Shown here in pieces: positions 1 to 11,375 of a DNA stretch of 64,000 nucleotides. The stretch's first letter is position 1, and every line of letters begins with the position of its first letter. The position numbers were made by a program, and so were the translations under genes. This DNA is from Odiellus spinosus. Lineage: Eukaryota; Arthropoda; Arachnida; Opiliones; Phalangiidae. Under the pieces are notes generated by a model, which saw only the letters and a list, made by a program, of their open reading frames with translations, was not told where the DNA came from and ran no database searches. The stretch lies in the NCBI GenBank assembly GCA_963920705.1, contig OY987240.1, positions 7,791,676 to 7,855,675 of the forward strand, written 5' to 3'.

Positions 1-555
1 GACATATGTACAGATGTGTAGAAAGAGTAGGGGGCGGCGAGCGACCATTTTCAAGGGCGTTGCTCCATTTTTCCAGGGTTCTAGTTTATCTACATTCATT
101 TCGTAGCAGACGCGAATCTAGTTTACTTTCATTTCTAAATAAAAAATCGTATTGATAACCTATAGACTTAGCTTATTCCTCGCTGCAAATTCCAGATGAA
201 ACAGTCAAAATCAGGCACAAATTTCGTAATTTGCTAAACCAAAACCCGTCTTATCACCATCAAAATAAAAACCTATGAATCAAAAACATAATATAAGTCA
301 GTTTACCACTTTCCATAGTTTCAATGCTTTATTTCTTATTGTCAAGGTGTGTTTCAGAGTGATAGAGATGTACAATGAGCGAGAATTGAATGGGAAATTG
401 ACGAGGTACCAGTCACTCGGCGTAATCGCGGTTGTACTGCAGGATTTACCTTTGATTGTACTAAAGCGATTACGCGTAATCTATAGAATCCCTGCCCTTG
501 ACAGTGAGCGTAAAATTATTACACGTAATCCGTAATCGGTGCAGGGTTGCCGCAG
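1..555. other. AT-rich non-coding flank
   Basis: No coding region or RNA gene is supported. A motif GCGATTACGCGTAAT and variants recur around 430-535, but I do not recognise an element. Confidence 0.5.
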
Positions 556-2243
556 GTCAGGGAAAACAGGGAATTTGAAAATGAATCAAAAAAGTCAGGG
601 AATTTGAAAATGAACCAAAAAAGTCAAGGAATTTGAAAATGAACCAAAAAAGTCAGGGAATTTGAAAATGAACCAAAAAAGTCAGGGAATTTGAAAATGA
701 ACCAAAAAAGTCAGGGAATTTGAAAATGAACCAAAAAGTCAGGGAATTTGAAAATGAACCAAAAAGTCAGGGAATTTGAAAATGAACCAAAAAAGTCAGG
801 GAATTTGAAAATGAACCAAAAAGTCAGGGAATTTGAAAATGAACCAAAAAAGTCAGGGAATTTGAAAATGAACCAAAAAAGTCAGGGAATTTGAAAATGA
901 ACCAAAAAGTCAGGGAATTTGAAAATGAACCAAAAAGTCAGGGAATTTGAAAATGAACCAAAAAAGTCAGGGAATTTGAAAATGAACCAAAAAGTCAGGG
1001 AATTTGAAAATGAACCAAAAAAGTCAGGGAATTTGAAAATGAACCAAAAAAGTCAGGGAATTTGAAAATGAACCAAAAAGTCAGGGAATTTGAAAATGAA
1101 CCAAAAAGTCAGGGAATTTGAAAATGAACCAAAAAGTCAGGGAATTTGAAAATGAACCAAAAAAGTCAGGGAATTTGAAAATGAACCAAAAAAGTCAGGG
1201 AATTTGAAAATGAACCAAAAAGTCAGGGAATTTGAAAATGAACCAAAAAGTCAGGGAATTTGAAAATGAACCAAAAAGTCAGGGAATTTGAAAATGAACC
1301 AAAAAGTCAGGGAATTTGAAAATGAACCAAAAAGTCAGGGAATTTGAAAATGAACCAAAAAGTCAGGGAATTTGAAAATGAACCAAAAAGTCTGGGAATT
1401 TGAAAATGAACCAAAAAGTCTGGGAATTTGAAAATGAACCAAAAAAGTCTGGGAATTTGAAAATGAACCAAAAAAGTCAGGGAATTTGAAAATGAACCAA
1501 AAAAGTCAGGGAATTTGAAAATGAACCAAAAAAGTCAGGGAATTTGAAAATGAACCAAAAAAGTCAGGGAATTTGAAAATGAACCAAAAAAGTCAGGGAA
1601 TTTGAAAATGAACCAAAAAGTCAGGGAATTTGAAAATGAACCAAAAAGTCAGGGAATTTGAAAATGAACCAAAAAGTCAGGGAATTTGAAAATGAACCAA
1701 AAAAGTCAGGGAATTTGAAAATGAACCAAAAAGTCAGGGAATTGGAAAATGAACCAAAAAGTCAGGGAATTGGAAAATGAACCAAAAAGTCAGGGAATTT
1801 GAAAATGAACCAAAAAAGTCAGGGAATTTGAAAATGAACCAAAAAAGTCAGGGAATTTGAAAATGAACCAAAAAGGCAGGGAATTGGAAAATGAACCAAA
1901 AAGTCAGGGAATTTGAAAATGAACCAAAAAAGTCAGGGAATTTGAAAATGAACCAAAAAAGTCAGGGAATTTGAAAATGAACCAAAAAAGTCAGGGAATA
2001 TAGAAAATGAACCAAAAAGTCAGGGAATTTGAAAATGAACCAAAAAGTCAGGGAATTTGAAAATGAACCAAAAAGTCAGGGAATTTGAAAATGAACCAAA
2101 AAAGTCAGGGAATTTGAAAATGAACCAAAAAAGTCAGGGAATTTGAAAATGAACCAAAAAAGTCAGGGAATTTGAAAATGAACCAAAAAAGTCAGGGAAT
2201 TTGAAAATGAACCAAAAAAGTCAGGGAAAATTCAGGGAATTTT
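556..2243. repeat. 27-28 bp minisatellite, about 60 copies
   Basis: Tandem unit beginning GTCAGGGAATTTGAAAATG and ending in ACC plus five or six A. The only common length change is in the A run (27 versus 28 bp). A few local variants form short blocks (TCTGGGAA around 1,390-1,450; ATTGGAAAAT around 1,740-1,890), as expected from local duplication. Degenerate relatives of the same phrase (GTCAGG, GGGAAATTTGAAAAT) continue to about 2,510 and reappear at 18,690-19,620. Confidence 0.97.
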
Positions 2244-2650
2244 AAGATATTTTAAAAAGCCAGAGAAAAGTTAGGGAATTTAAAGATCTTTCAAGAAGCT
2301 AGGAAATTAAAATCATTGTCTGCAGAAAAGATTTGGAGCTGATCGTGGCAGTTGCGTAGATTAGAACAAAGATACGCGTGCAAAAAGTTTGGCGAATGCA
2401 ATTGCAAAATAAAAGGTTAAAAATTGTGTAGTATTAGCTGAAACGGTCAGGGGAAATCGTTGGAAAAGGTCAGGGAAAACCTGGAAAAGTCAGATAATTA
2501 GAATCTGAAATAACTGTGGCAACCCTGCGGTGCGTACAGGAACTTAAAAAAAAAAAAAAAACTTTGTTCATATCACCGTTACATCTATGTATACCAAAAG
2601 TCTATGACTTTATTCCATAAAAGTAAACAACGCCCCTAGCTTAATATTAT
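2244..2650. other. Degenerate GTCAGGG-type repeats and a dispersed-repeat fragment
   Basis: Decayed minisatellite-like units run to about 2,510, followed by a short A run. From about 2,600 (TTTATTCCATAAAAGTAAAC) the sequence matches 16,160-16,230, so this is a copy of a dispersed repeat into which the next element inserted. No gene. Confidence 0.6.
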
Positions 2651-3069
2651 CAGAGGTATATAATAACCCCCTTCGGGGGGAAGTATGAAAGGTAGGCAAA
2701 ATCGACGAACAACGACTGCCCGGCGTAAATCGCGGTGGATCGACACACCACTTTACTCCCAAAAAATAGTTACCCCATTTTGAGCCTCACTAAATTTTCC
2801 CTACGCGCGCTTCCGGAACTCGCGAGCCGAAGTCAACCTTCGACTCCATTTTTAACAGACAGCCTGACTCCCGAGACAGGAAGTTCTAAACACAAATCGA
2901 GCCGTCTTGTTTATACGAAGACCATTTACTAGAGTAGCGACATTGAGAAGTCCAGCGCGAGCTAGTGGCCTAGATAGTCAGCAGCGGGCTCTTGTTGTTC
3001 GTGATTTTTAGCCTAGGTGGTATAGGGGCTTTCATACTTCCCTCCGAAGGGGGTTATTATATACCTCTG
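2651..3069. mobile_element. 419-bp MITE, CA...TG ends, 7-bp target duplication
   Basis: Terminal inverted repeats of about 40 bp start CAGAGGTATATAATAAC. The flanks are ATATTAT (2,644-2,650) and ATATCAT (3,070-3,076), a 6/7 match. The unoccupied paralogue of the insertion site is at 16,205-16,211 (ATACTAT), in the same flanking repeat. No transposase is encoded. Termini and duplication length suggest the P/Galileo superfamily; that assignment is inference. Confidence 0.85.
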
Positions 3070-3076
3070 ATATCAT

Positions 3077-3586
3077 CAGCAAAGGTCCGGGTAAATGTAC
3101 GGACAGATTCTGATTCGAGACACTCTAACGGCCACAAACGGTGTAAATAGTGAACGGAGGAAGGAGAGGGAAAAGTTATAGGATAGTAAAATTATATGGT
3201 TAATTTACAGTATAAATATGATTTGATGACGTTAAGCCTAACTCAATTTTATTCCACTGATATTACGTATATGATAGGCGAAAACCTAAAAAAAAAAACG
3301 CTGAAATTTCTGATTGACGATGACTGTGCGCTTTTGCGCCGGCCTCGTTACACTCTCATTTATGCCCCTCCCTTCTATTAATGTCACTCGGCTCTACTTA
3401 TAGCTAAATGGGAAGCGCTCGATATCTAATAAAACATTTCGTCGAAATTTCTTTGTTGAGGCTTTGGGAGGGGCTACCAGAATGACCGTTGTTTTTAATG
3501 GCTTTACTCAAAGGCATTGCGAACATTTTCCTCTTTAGAGTAGTAGAATATGGACTCGTTATAACGAAGTTGAATGAGAATTACGA
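3077..3586. other. Remainder of dispersed repeat, no gene
   Basis: About 3,080-3,150 (CAGATTCTGATTCGAGACAC) matches the reverse complement of about 17,020-17,095. Beyond this I see no recognisable feature. Confidence 0.5.
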
Positions 3587-3593
3587 ATATAAC

Positions 3594-3930
3594 CAGAAGC
3601 CGATGAAACCCTCCTTTGAAGTCTATTACTCCCGGGTCTTGTCTACCCCTCTCTGTATGGGTTATTCTCAAAAGGCGCGATCCGTACGCCTCCTAACTGT
3701 AGATGTTTTCGGAGCGGGAGCTCGTCGAGCGAATATCTCTAGCAGCCTCGGAGTTCGTCCAAAAAACGTCGTCGTTTGTGGAGAGAGAGAATTTCCAATT
3801 TTCCGTAGACAGGGGGGATGAAGTAGGACCCCTTCTAACTCGCAAAATTGGGAAATTTACCCATACAGAGAGGAGCGCTATATGGAACATTGGAGTAGTA
3901 GACTTCAAAGGAGGGTTTCATCGGCTTCTG
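3594..3930. mobile_element. 337-bp MITE, CAGAAGCCGATG family, 7-bp TSD
   Basis: Inverted termini begin CAGAAGCCGATGAAACCCTC and end in the complement, nearly perfect over about 30 bp. Perfect 7-bp flanking duplication ATATAAC at 3,587-3,593 and 3,931-3,937. Short open frames on both strands are shadows and conserve no family motif. Other copies: 5,104-5,425 (opposite orientation), 8,033-8,229 (truncated), 34,271-35,619 (long form) and a lone end at 22,928. Confidence 0.93.
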
Positions 3931-3937
3931 ATATAAC

Positions 3938-5096
3938 TTAGTTATTATTGACGTTACGTGGATTTCTAACGCGCGCCAAATGATTCTAATATATCAAATG
4001 GTATTTTAATGTTTTTAATGAAGATGAATATTCTTCAAGGTTAAAATCTTAATGTCTGTCTGTCTCTGTCGGACGCTAACGCTAAACTTTAAACTTGACG
4101 TTAGCAAAATGACAAAGCTGATGAAGCGAAATGATAGACAATGTTTATAATAATTTTTTTTTTAACCAATGTTAATAGATGATTATATAAATAGCTCAGT
4201 TCGGCTTGATCAACTTGTTAGTTTAGCGGCCGCGTCACTGTAGACGTCACTCATCCCCTAGAGCTCCGGATGTATAAAGAGCGCAGGCGCGGAGAAAGCG
4301 GGCGTTAAGCTTGAGAGTAAAACTAGAGATCTTTAGAATTTTGTCATTCTGACTGCGGGCGCCGTGTTTCTGTACAAGAAACGTCACAGGTGACGTCGAC
4401 GTCGACGCTCAACTTACGAAAAAGGACTCCTCCCTTTTATATATTTATCTATTGTACCCTCTTAAGGACAAAACCTGTGAGATGTGATTAATACCGGATG
4501 GACGCAAAAATATACGGATAGAAATTAAAAATAAAGGTTCTCGTTATAGGTTTAAAATTATAGACTATATAAAAAAAGTTAAAAATTAATTGTAAAGTTC
4601 ATATTGTTCAAAAATATTTTATAGAGTCGGATCTATAAAACTTAATTAGCTAATTTGACACTATCTTACCCTAATCGATATTAAAATCGCTCGAAATCGT
4701 TTTAAGCTCGCCATCAGTATACGGTATCTTGAACGAAATCTCTGGGAAGCTCGTAATAAAGGTTTTACTATCCCTTCAATACTCTTCGAGCTATCTTTGT
4801 CGGGGTCATGGCGGGTAGGGGATTAAGAGACCGATGGGCGTGTAAACGAAGGTATTGTTTTTGATATAGTTGTTAAGAGTATGACGGCGGTCTTTGAGCG
4901 ATCGTTTTCTGACGTGCAACCGAGGCTTAATTACGCGCTCTCTCTCTCTTTACACTTACAATAGACCCTTTCATGATGATTTTTTCCTAGAAATAATAAA
5001 AAAAACTATTATTATGTTCTTATATCCTCATATATCTCCGATCCACTTTTACGTGGAGTGATGACGTCATCACTCAACGTTATTAAAAGATAACTC
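3938..5096. other. No gene recognised
   Basis: AT-rich sequence without a supported ORF, tandem array or inverted-repeat element that I could see. Confidence 0.4.
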
Positions 5097-5103
5097 GAAA
5101 TAC

Positions 5104-5425
5104 CAGAAGTAGATGAAACCCTCCTCTAATGTTCGATATAGCGCTCCTCTCTGTATGGGTAAAATTCACGATTTTACGAGATCGGAGGGGTCCTACTTCA
5201 TACCCCCTGTCGACGGAAAATTGGAAATTCTCTCTCTCCACAAACGACAACGTTTCTTTGACGAACTCCAAGGTTGCTAGAGATATTCGCTCGACGAACT
5301 CCCGCTCCGAAAATATCTGCCGTTAGGAGGCGTACGAATCGCGCTTTTTGAAACTAACCCATACAGAGAGGGGTAGACAAGACCAGGGAGTAATAGACTT
5401 CAAAGGAGGGTTTCATCGGCTTCTG
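5104..5425. mobile_element. 322-bp MITE, CAGAAGCCGATG family, 7-bp TSD
   Basis: Internal sequence is the reverse complement of the 3,594-3,930 copy, with one decayed end (CAGAAGTAGATG) and one intact end. Perfect duplication GAAATAC at 5,097-5,103 and 5,426-5,432. Independent target duplications at two copies fix the element ends and the 7-bp length. Confidence 0.93.
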
Positions 5426-5432
5426 GAAATAC

Positions 5433-6080
5433 AGATGTAGTTAGGGGAAGGAACGTAGCTCTCAGCGCGTTTACTCCTCTTCGTGTCTAAGAAAACGGTT
5501 TTCAGGAAGAGGGTCTTGTTTATATTCAGCGACTAAGATACGAGATTTTCAAGAAAATTTGAGATTTTAAATCCATTTTTGGAAGTTATTTGGAGATTTC
5601 AATGTTAATTCTCCATAGAGTAAGTTCATAGATTTTGGAATTTTGGTCAAACTGTACTGGACTTTTTTCAGTTGCAAAGGAACCGCGGAAGGGGCTAATT
5701 TTGTAATGAAATATCTGTGGCAACCCTGTGCTAAATTTCGTCCTTACGAACTACATCAAATCATCAAATGCCATGTCCGCAACTTTTCCAGAAAGGTGCA
5801 ACAGGTTGGGCTTCACTCTGAACACCGGAGCGCGGAGGCTGGAACACCTTTACAGGCGCTTAACCTCAATTTATAATATTGGCGGGGTCATAAACTTAAC
5901 AACATATATCAAGATCCCTTGATTTTTCACGGCTTTTTTGCTGGTATTCATTTAAAAAGCCTTAATATGTCTAGCTACGTGTTATTTTTTCCCCTCAATG
6001 ATCGATTCTAATTGACGAATTCGAAATTTCCATACTCATAAACCAACTTAAGAGGGGCTACGATCATTGGGATACAAATA
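5433..6080. other. No gene recognised
   Basis: Two overlapping short open frames (5,643-5,922) contain nothing I recognise. No repeat structure seen. Confidence 0.4.
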
Positions 6081-6086
6081 TAATGA

Positions 6087-6528
6087 CAGGGCTCCCACCA
6101 GGTCCCTAAAATACCTAAAACCCCCTACTTTTTTTATGGTCCCTAAACCACCCTAAAATCGTGATTTTGGTCTCTAAATCACCATATTTCTAGTCAATTT
6201 GGTTAAAAGTACCGTCGTCCTATAATATTGAACCCAAATTTTATGATAAGTCGAAAAACTGGCAGCCAGAAAAACTGACTAAGTCAGTATGATATAATAT
6301 CACGAAAAAATGTGATTATATTAAAGTCAGATTTGTGATAAAATGCTTTTACAAAAAAAAAAAAAACCTACTTTAAAAGTCATTTTGTGAAAATTAAAGA
6401 TCTAATTTCTTCTAAAAAGGGTTCCTATTTGCTCCATATTTTGAAAATTTTGGTTCCTATTTCACCCCATTTCTAGCCTGAAAAATCCCCTATTTCCCTA
6501 TTTTTTTAAGATTTTGGTGGGAGCCCTG
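6087..6528. mobile_element. 442-bp element, CAGGGCTCCCACC termini, 6-bp TSD
   Basis: Inverted termini CAGGGCTCCCACC at both ends, flanked by TAATGA at 6,081-6,086 and 6,529-6,534. The termini look like hAT (CAGGG...), which normally makes 8-bp duplications; only 6 bp match here. The interior is AT-rich with no ORF. Confidence 0.8.
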
Positions 6529-6534
6529 TAATGA

Positions 6535-7069
6535 ATTATCATGATAGATGGCGCGCCCGCTCCTCACTCAATCTCTCACTATCGTACTTATCCACGCATT
6601 ACACGGCCGTTGCTATGGGAAACGCGTCAAGTCTCGAAGCGCAACGGGAGAGGTTACTGCGTATTTTGTCTCTGAATCGGAATAGGATCAGAATGAGAAC
6701 TTCGATAGCGACCTCTCTTAACAGATCGGCGCGTAACGAGTGTACCCCAATGGCACGCTGCCCCAACAAGTTCCTATTCAATTTCGAATTCGTCTATGGA
6801 AGGTCCTACTAAACATTAGTGTCTCTAGGTGCCTCCCGTAATAACGAAACTACTGTACGATTACTGGTTAGTAGGGGAGATGTGTTTTGAAAGTGTAGGC
6901 TCCCATTTGGTGTTAGATTTTTGTTAGTGTAAGTTTTAATTCTAAATACTGACGCGTGTGTGGGTGTTCCAACGGCTGGGCTTCGGTGGTCAGAGTGAAG
7001 CTACCCTACAGCGATCCTATAAATTACCCGTATATTCGAGATAGTTCATTATAGAATTATTCAAACTTA
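6535..7069. other. No gene recognised
   Basis: A 93-residue open frame at 6,531-6,812 and its antisense partner have no recognisable motif. Non-coding as far as I can see. Confidence 0.4.
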
Positions 7070-7076
7070 ACTAAAC

Positions 7077-7368
7077 CAAGAAGGATCAGATAAGGAGAGG
7101 AAAAGTGGGAACGGCGCGGCTCCTACTGCGTCGGCCTAAACTCCCACTCTGGGAGAACGGGGGACAGACGGGGGTAGAGATGCTTCGTGGTAAATTATTG
7201 TCACGTGGGTAAAACGAATCCTTTATAAGACGCGCTAGCTAGCGACCACGTGACAAGAGTTTACCTCGAGAATTTCCTATCCCCCCTTTCCACCCGAGTG
7301 GGAGGTTGGCTCTTCTCTCTATAACTCAACGCAGCCCCACTTTTCCTCTCCTTATCTGATCCTTCTTG
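7077..7368. mobile_element. 292-bp MITE, CAAGAAGGATC family, 7-bp TSD
   Basis: Long inverted termini (about 35 bp) begin CAAGAAGGATCAGATAAGG. Perfect duplication ACTAAAC at 7,070-7,076 and 7,369-7,375. The interior has a second inverted structure around CACGTG and GCTAGCTAGC (about 7,190-7,260). The sister copy at 21,805-22,096 has the same length in opposite orientation. Confidence 0.95.
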
Positions 7369-7375
7369 ACTAAAC

Positions 7376-8032
7376 TTAACAAAATAATTTAGAAACAGTA
7401 TAAATCGAATAAATGATAATTTGTTTCTGAGCTCGCTAAATATTGTCGTTTTCACCTTCCCTTAATTTAAACGATAATTTGTCTTTTATCTTAAATGATC
7501 CGTTGACAGCTTCGTGACAACTACAACGCTTTTATTGTTTCGATTTTATCACTTCGCAACGTAATATGTTATGTTATGGTTTAAGAGTCGCCTTGAATTT
7601 CAATCAAATTTAATTTACTATTTGAAAATTACTGTAAGCTGTCTTTTTTGAAAGGCGAGAAGGAAACGTGTTGTTTCATGAATAACCTAATAACAATTTC
7701 AAAAGCAATTTATTTTAGTTTCGAGACCCTTCTAACTTTCAAGAGTTTTAAATCTTACAAAGTCTCGCTTTTACAGCTAACTATTATTAACCAGTTAGCC
7801 CAGTGGTCCTATTATTCCTATAAAATCCTATAGTAACCCGTATTTCCTTGAAGTGACCTATAAAGACATACATGTATAATTTTGAGTTAAAGGGAGAATG
7901 CAACCTAATTACAAGTGATTTTTTATCGATTCCTTATCGTTTAAATAGGCCTAATCCATCGATAAAAAGTTTACAATACAAATATTAAACTAGAAATAAA
8001 TTTAAAACTTATCCTGAAAATTGGCTTAGCGG
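7376..8032. other. No gene recognised
   Basis: AT-rich; no supported feature. Confidence 0.4.
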
Positions 8033-8229
8033 GATGGGTGAAATTCCCAATTTTACGAGATAGGAGGGGTCCTACTTCATACTAGAGATATTCGCTCGAC
8101 GAACTCCAGCTCCGAAAATATCTACCGTTAGGAGGCGTACGAATCGCGCTTTTTGAAACTAGCCCATACAGAGAGGGTAAACAAGACCCGGGAGTAATAG
8201 ACTTCAAAGGAGGGTTTCATCGGCTTCTG
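8033..8229. mobile_element. Truncated MITE copy, CAGAAGCCGATG family
   Basis: Matches the inner and right part of the 5,104-5,425 copy, ending in the family terminus at 8,229 (ATCGGCTTCTG). The other terminus and about 70 internal bases are missing, so no target duplication can be read. Confidence 0.85.
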
Positions 8230-9385
8230 GCATATCTTATTAGATTAAAATAAGAAAACTTGTCATTTACAAGCGCCCTCTAACGGCAAACATATTTAAC
8301 TAGGAACTAACAAAACCTCGTAAGTGGCTTCTTCATGGATAAAGAATATTAGCAGCTAGTAGCTAGGAGGATGAAGGGGGACCTCTGGAGAAGAAAGCAA
8401 GCGTTGCATGAACGGCATACTGAAATGTGCGTGACATAACTATAGACTGCCACCTAACGGAAACTTTTAGAAACTATATTACTATTTTCGTACAGGTTTT
8501 TAAACTTTATGAAAAGTTAAATTCTTCTGGCAGCTAAAATCGCTACGACAATTATCGAAAAAGCAATATATCCTCATTTTAATTTGAAATACTATATAGC
8601 AGACTAATTTTATTACGTATTATATATTTTATTTTATATTTCGAGCTTCTTACGCCTATCATATGATGGCGCTACCTACTATGTCCGTCGATTTTGGCTC
8701 GGCCGAGTCAGCCGTAGATGAATCGCGCAGCTCGTGTTGGGGGAATACGATTTTCTGTTCCAGAGGCACGAGTATTATATTCCTAGCTAGTAGCACGTCG
8801 GTTTTTGGTTCCTAGTTTTTGCCTTCTCTGATTTGGCCGCTTATTAACGCCACCCACGTTTTGCTTATCTTTATTAGACTATTAAGAAGGAATAGAAACT
8901 ACTGACCTCGGGCAGCTTCTGATTGGACATTTCAAAGGGATCAGACAAAGTAATATTAAATATTAGTCTCCCAAGTCCCTTTTTCAATCAAGATGTTTTG
9001 GGTCAAAATAGTATCTTTTTCGTCGTAACGTGTCACTGGTGTCAGAACGCGCGATAATCACCTGTAGGCTCTCAATAGCGCGATGACGTAAAATTGTAGA
9101 TGAAATTCTATTTTTAAAAATTTTGAAAATGGCGATAAAATATGTATTTTTACAGTCGCGGTAATGTTTTTCTATGACATTATCTTTTCACGATAACCTA
9201 TTATCTAGATAAGCGATTACGCGGAACATAGATTTTTCCAATGATTTGACAATATAACTTTTTTTTGAAGAAGCATGATCTTTATCCAACAAGTCGCGAA
9301 CGAAGGATTAATAAAATCAAATATCGCCGGATATTGGTCCTAAGCTATTAGGGCTAGAATTAAAAGTTTTCCCAAGGAAAGTATA
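8230..9385. other. No gene recognised
   Basis: AT-rich sequence without a supported ORF or repeat array. Confidence 0.4.
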
Positions 9386-9392
9386 CATCATC

Positions 9393-9862
9393 CACTGCCT
9401 TCTTTAATACTATGCCTATCCGTAGGAAAAGCAAGGGGGTGGCGTTACCGATTTTAAAAATATCGTTAGACGTCGCTTTCTTGAGGTTAAAAAAAGCGGG
9501 AAATTCAAATGTAGGCCGAAAATTATAAAATAGATACGAATTTTAGGTTAATAATGGAGAATAAATTAATTAGGATTTAATTTAAATAATTAAACAGTGA
9601 TTTTTAAATATTTACATTAAAAGCGAGTTCTAAATCAAATCGTAAAATTAAATCAAGATCTCTACGTTATCACCTAGATGTCGCTAGGAGTTCTACGATC
9701 TTACTTCGATAGAGCCTTATCTAATTTGCTCTTGTTGACGCGAGACTCGCGATTGGCTATTCATACATCAGGAAAGTGACATCTATCTCCTACAAATTGC
9801 AAATGTCAAGAAAAAAAAAGTTGTAGTTGGCATTTCGTGGCCTAGTATTACAGAAGGCAGTG
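9393..9862. mobile_element. 470-bp MITE, CACTGCCTTCT family, 7-bp TSD
   Basis: Inverted termini CACTGCCTTCTTTAATACTA and CACTGCCTTCTGTAATACTA; perfect 7-bp duplication CATCATC at 9,386-9,392 and 9,863-9,869. A full copy in the opposite orientation lies at 46,616-47,095 and a diverged copy at about 21,045-21,555. No transposase ORF. Confidence 0.94.
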
Positions 9863-9977
9863 CATCATCGGACGTAGTAAACGGGAAGGGGTAGTTTTGG
9901 AAATTCTCACATTCCTGGAGGCATTCTTCGGAATGGATAAAAATATTACTTTTTTGGGAAATGTTGGCGAGGGATTT

Positions 9978-10065
9978 TTACCAACATATTGCCATATTTA
10001 TTAATTTAAATTATTTTCAAATTACCAACATATTGCCATATTTATTAATTTAAATTATTTTCAAA
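9978..10065. repeat. 44-bp direct tandem duplication
   Basis: Two adjacent identical copies of a 44-bp AT-rich unit beginning TTACCAACATATTGCC. Confidence 0.9.
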
Positions 10066-10191
10066 TTTCTTAAAGGTATTGTGAAACAAATGCATTTATA
10101 GGAAATATTAAAATGAAGTTTAATTAATACAATTAAAATTATAATTTAGGAATTCATTCTCTCTTGAAATAAAATTTGAAATGACCTGCAA

Positions 10192-10421
10192 ATATTTATA
10201 CAGGTTTGTTTAGAGAAAAACTCAATAGGTTCCATGGAGGGATAAAATGCCTATTGAGCGCGTTAGCGTCTGTTAAACTAATTCATTTATTTCATTTTCT
10301 TCATACTCGAGCGCAAGAATTCATCGAAAAAAAATTAATTACCTTGCTCAATGGCGATTTTATCCCTCCATATCTATTGGTTGTTTTTTTCCTAAACCAC
10401 CTGTATATACAAATATACACC
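10192..10421. mobile_element. Foldback/MITE-like palindrome, about 230 bp
   Basis: Imperfect inverted arms contain TATGGAGGGATAAAAT and CTCAATAGG on one side and their complements on the other, with CAGGT/ACCTG near the ends. No clear target duplication. A 90-residue open frame over it is not considered real. Confidence 0.7.
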
Positions 10422-10894
10422 AATAATTTCGAAACACACGTGTATATGCCACGTATGGCCAAAAAATATAATGTTTAGGTATAAAAAAGTATCCTTCGCT
10501 ATTTGGACATTGATTGATCATCGGCGTAGATGTATATTAACGCTAAAATCCTACTCCAGCTAGCGACGCTCAAATTTGAAAGAAAAAAAAATAGAAAAGT
10601 CTTCAATTCTATTTAATTTAGTTCGTTCCAGTCAGTGAATTCATCTGGTTAAAAAGCTATCAGTTTTGGCATGGCCTTAAAATCCTGGAAATAAGAAACA
10701 TGAACCTTGGAGGAAATAAAAAGGGATTAAACGGGTCCTAATTTTTTTTTTTTCAAATTACTTTATATTATTTTATGGACTCCAACACGCTAGTGTATTT
10801 TATTTGATGATCAGGCCCGTTTAAAATCACGGTAAAAGCGAGAGGGGTTCGTAGGCCTAGTGAATTCCGAAGAGCGACGTTCGCTTGGTTCAAT
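10422..10894. other. No gene recognised
   Basis: AT-rich with short T runs; nothing supported. Confidence 0.4.
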
Positions 10895-11375
10895 TTTACC
10901 ATTTAAAGGGAGTTAGAAATATTTACCATATAAAGGGACTTAGAAACATTTACTATTTTAAGGGAGTTAGAAGCATTTACCATTTTAAGGGAGTTAGAAG
11001 CATTTACCATTTAAAGGGACTTGGAAACATTTACCATTTAAAGGGACTTGGAAACATTTACCATTTAAAGGGACTTAGAAACATTTACCATTTAAAGGGA
11101 CTTAGAAACATTTACCATTTAAAGGGACTTAGAAACATTTACCATTTAAAGGGAGTTAGAAACATTTACCATTTAAAGGGAGTTAGAAACATTTACCATT
11201 TAAAGGGAGTTAGAAACATTTACCATTTAAAGGGAGTTAGAAACATTTACCATTTAAAGGGAGTTAGAAACATTTACCATTTAAAGGGAGTTAGAAGCAT
11301 TTACCATTTTAAGGGAGTTAGGAGCATTTACCATTTAAAGAGACTTTGAAACATTTACCATTTAAAGGGACTTAG
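10895..11375. repeat. 27-bp minisatellite, about 18 copies
   Basis: Unit CATTTAAAGGGAGTTAGAA plus ACATTTAC. Because 27 is divisible by three, a 154-residue open frame of repeated NIYHLKGVR-like units runs through it; I treat that as an artefact of the array. Confidence 0.95.

Noticed and set aside
10895-11375. 154-residue open frame of repeated NIYHLKG units
   Set aside because: It exists only because the 27-bp unit lacks stops in that frame; no start context, no flanking coding sequence.
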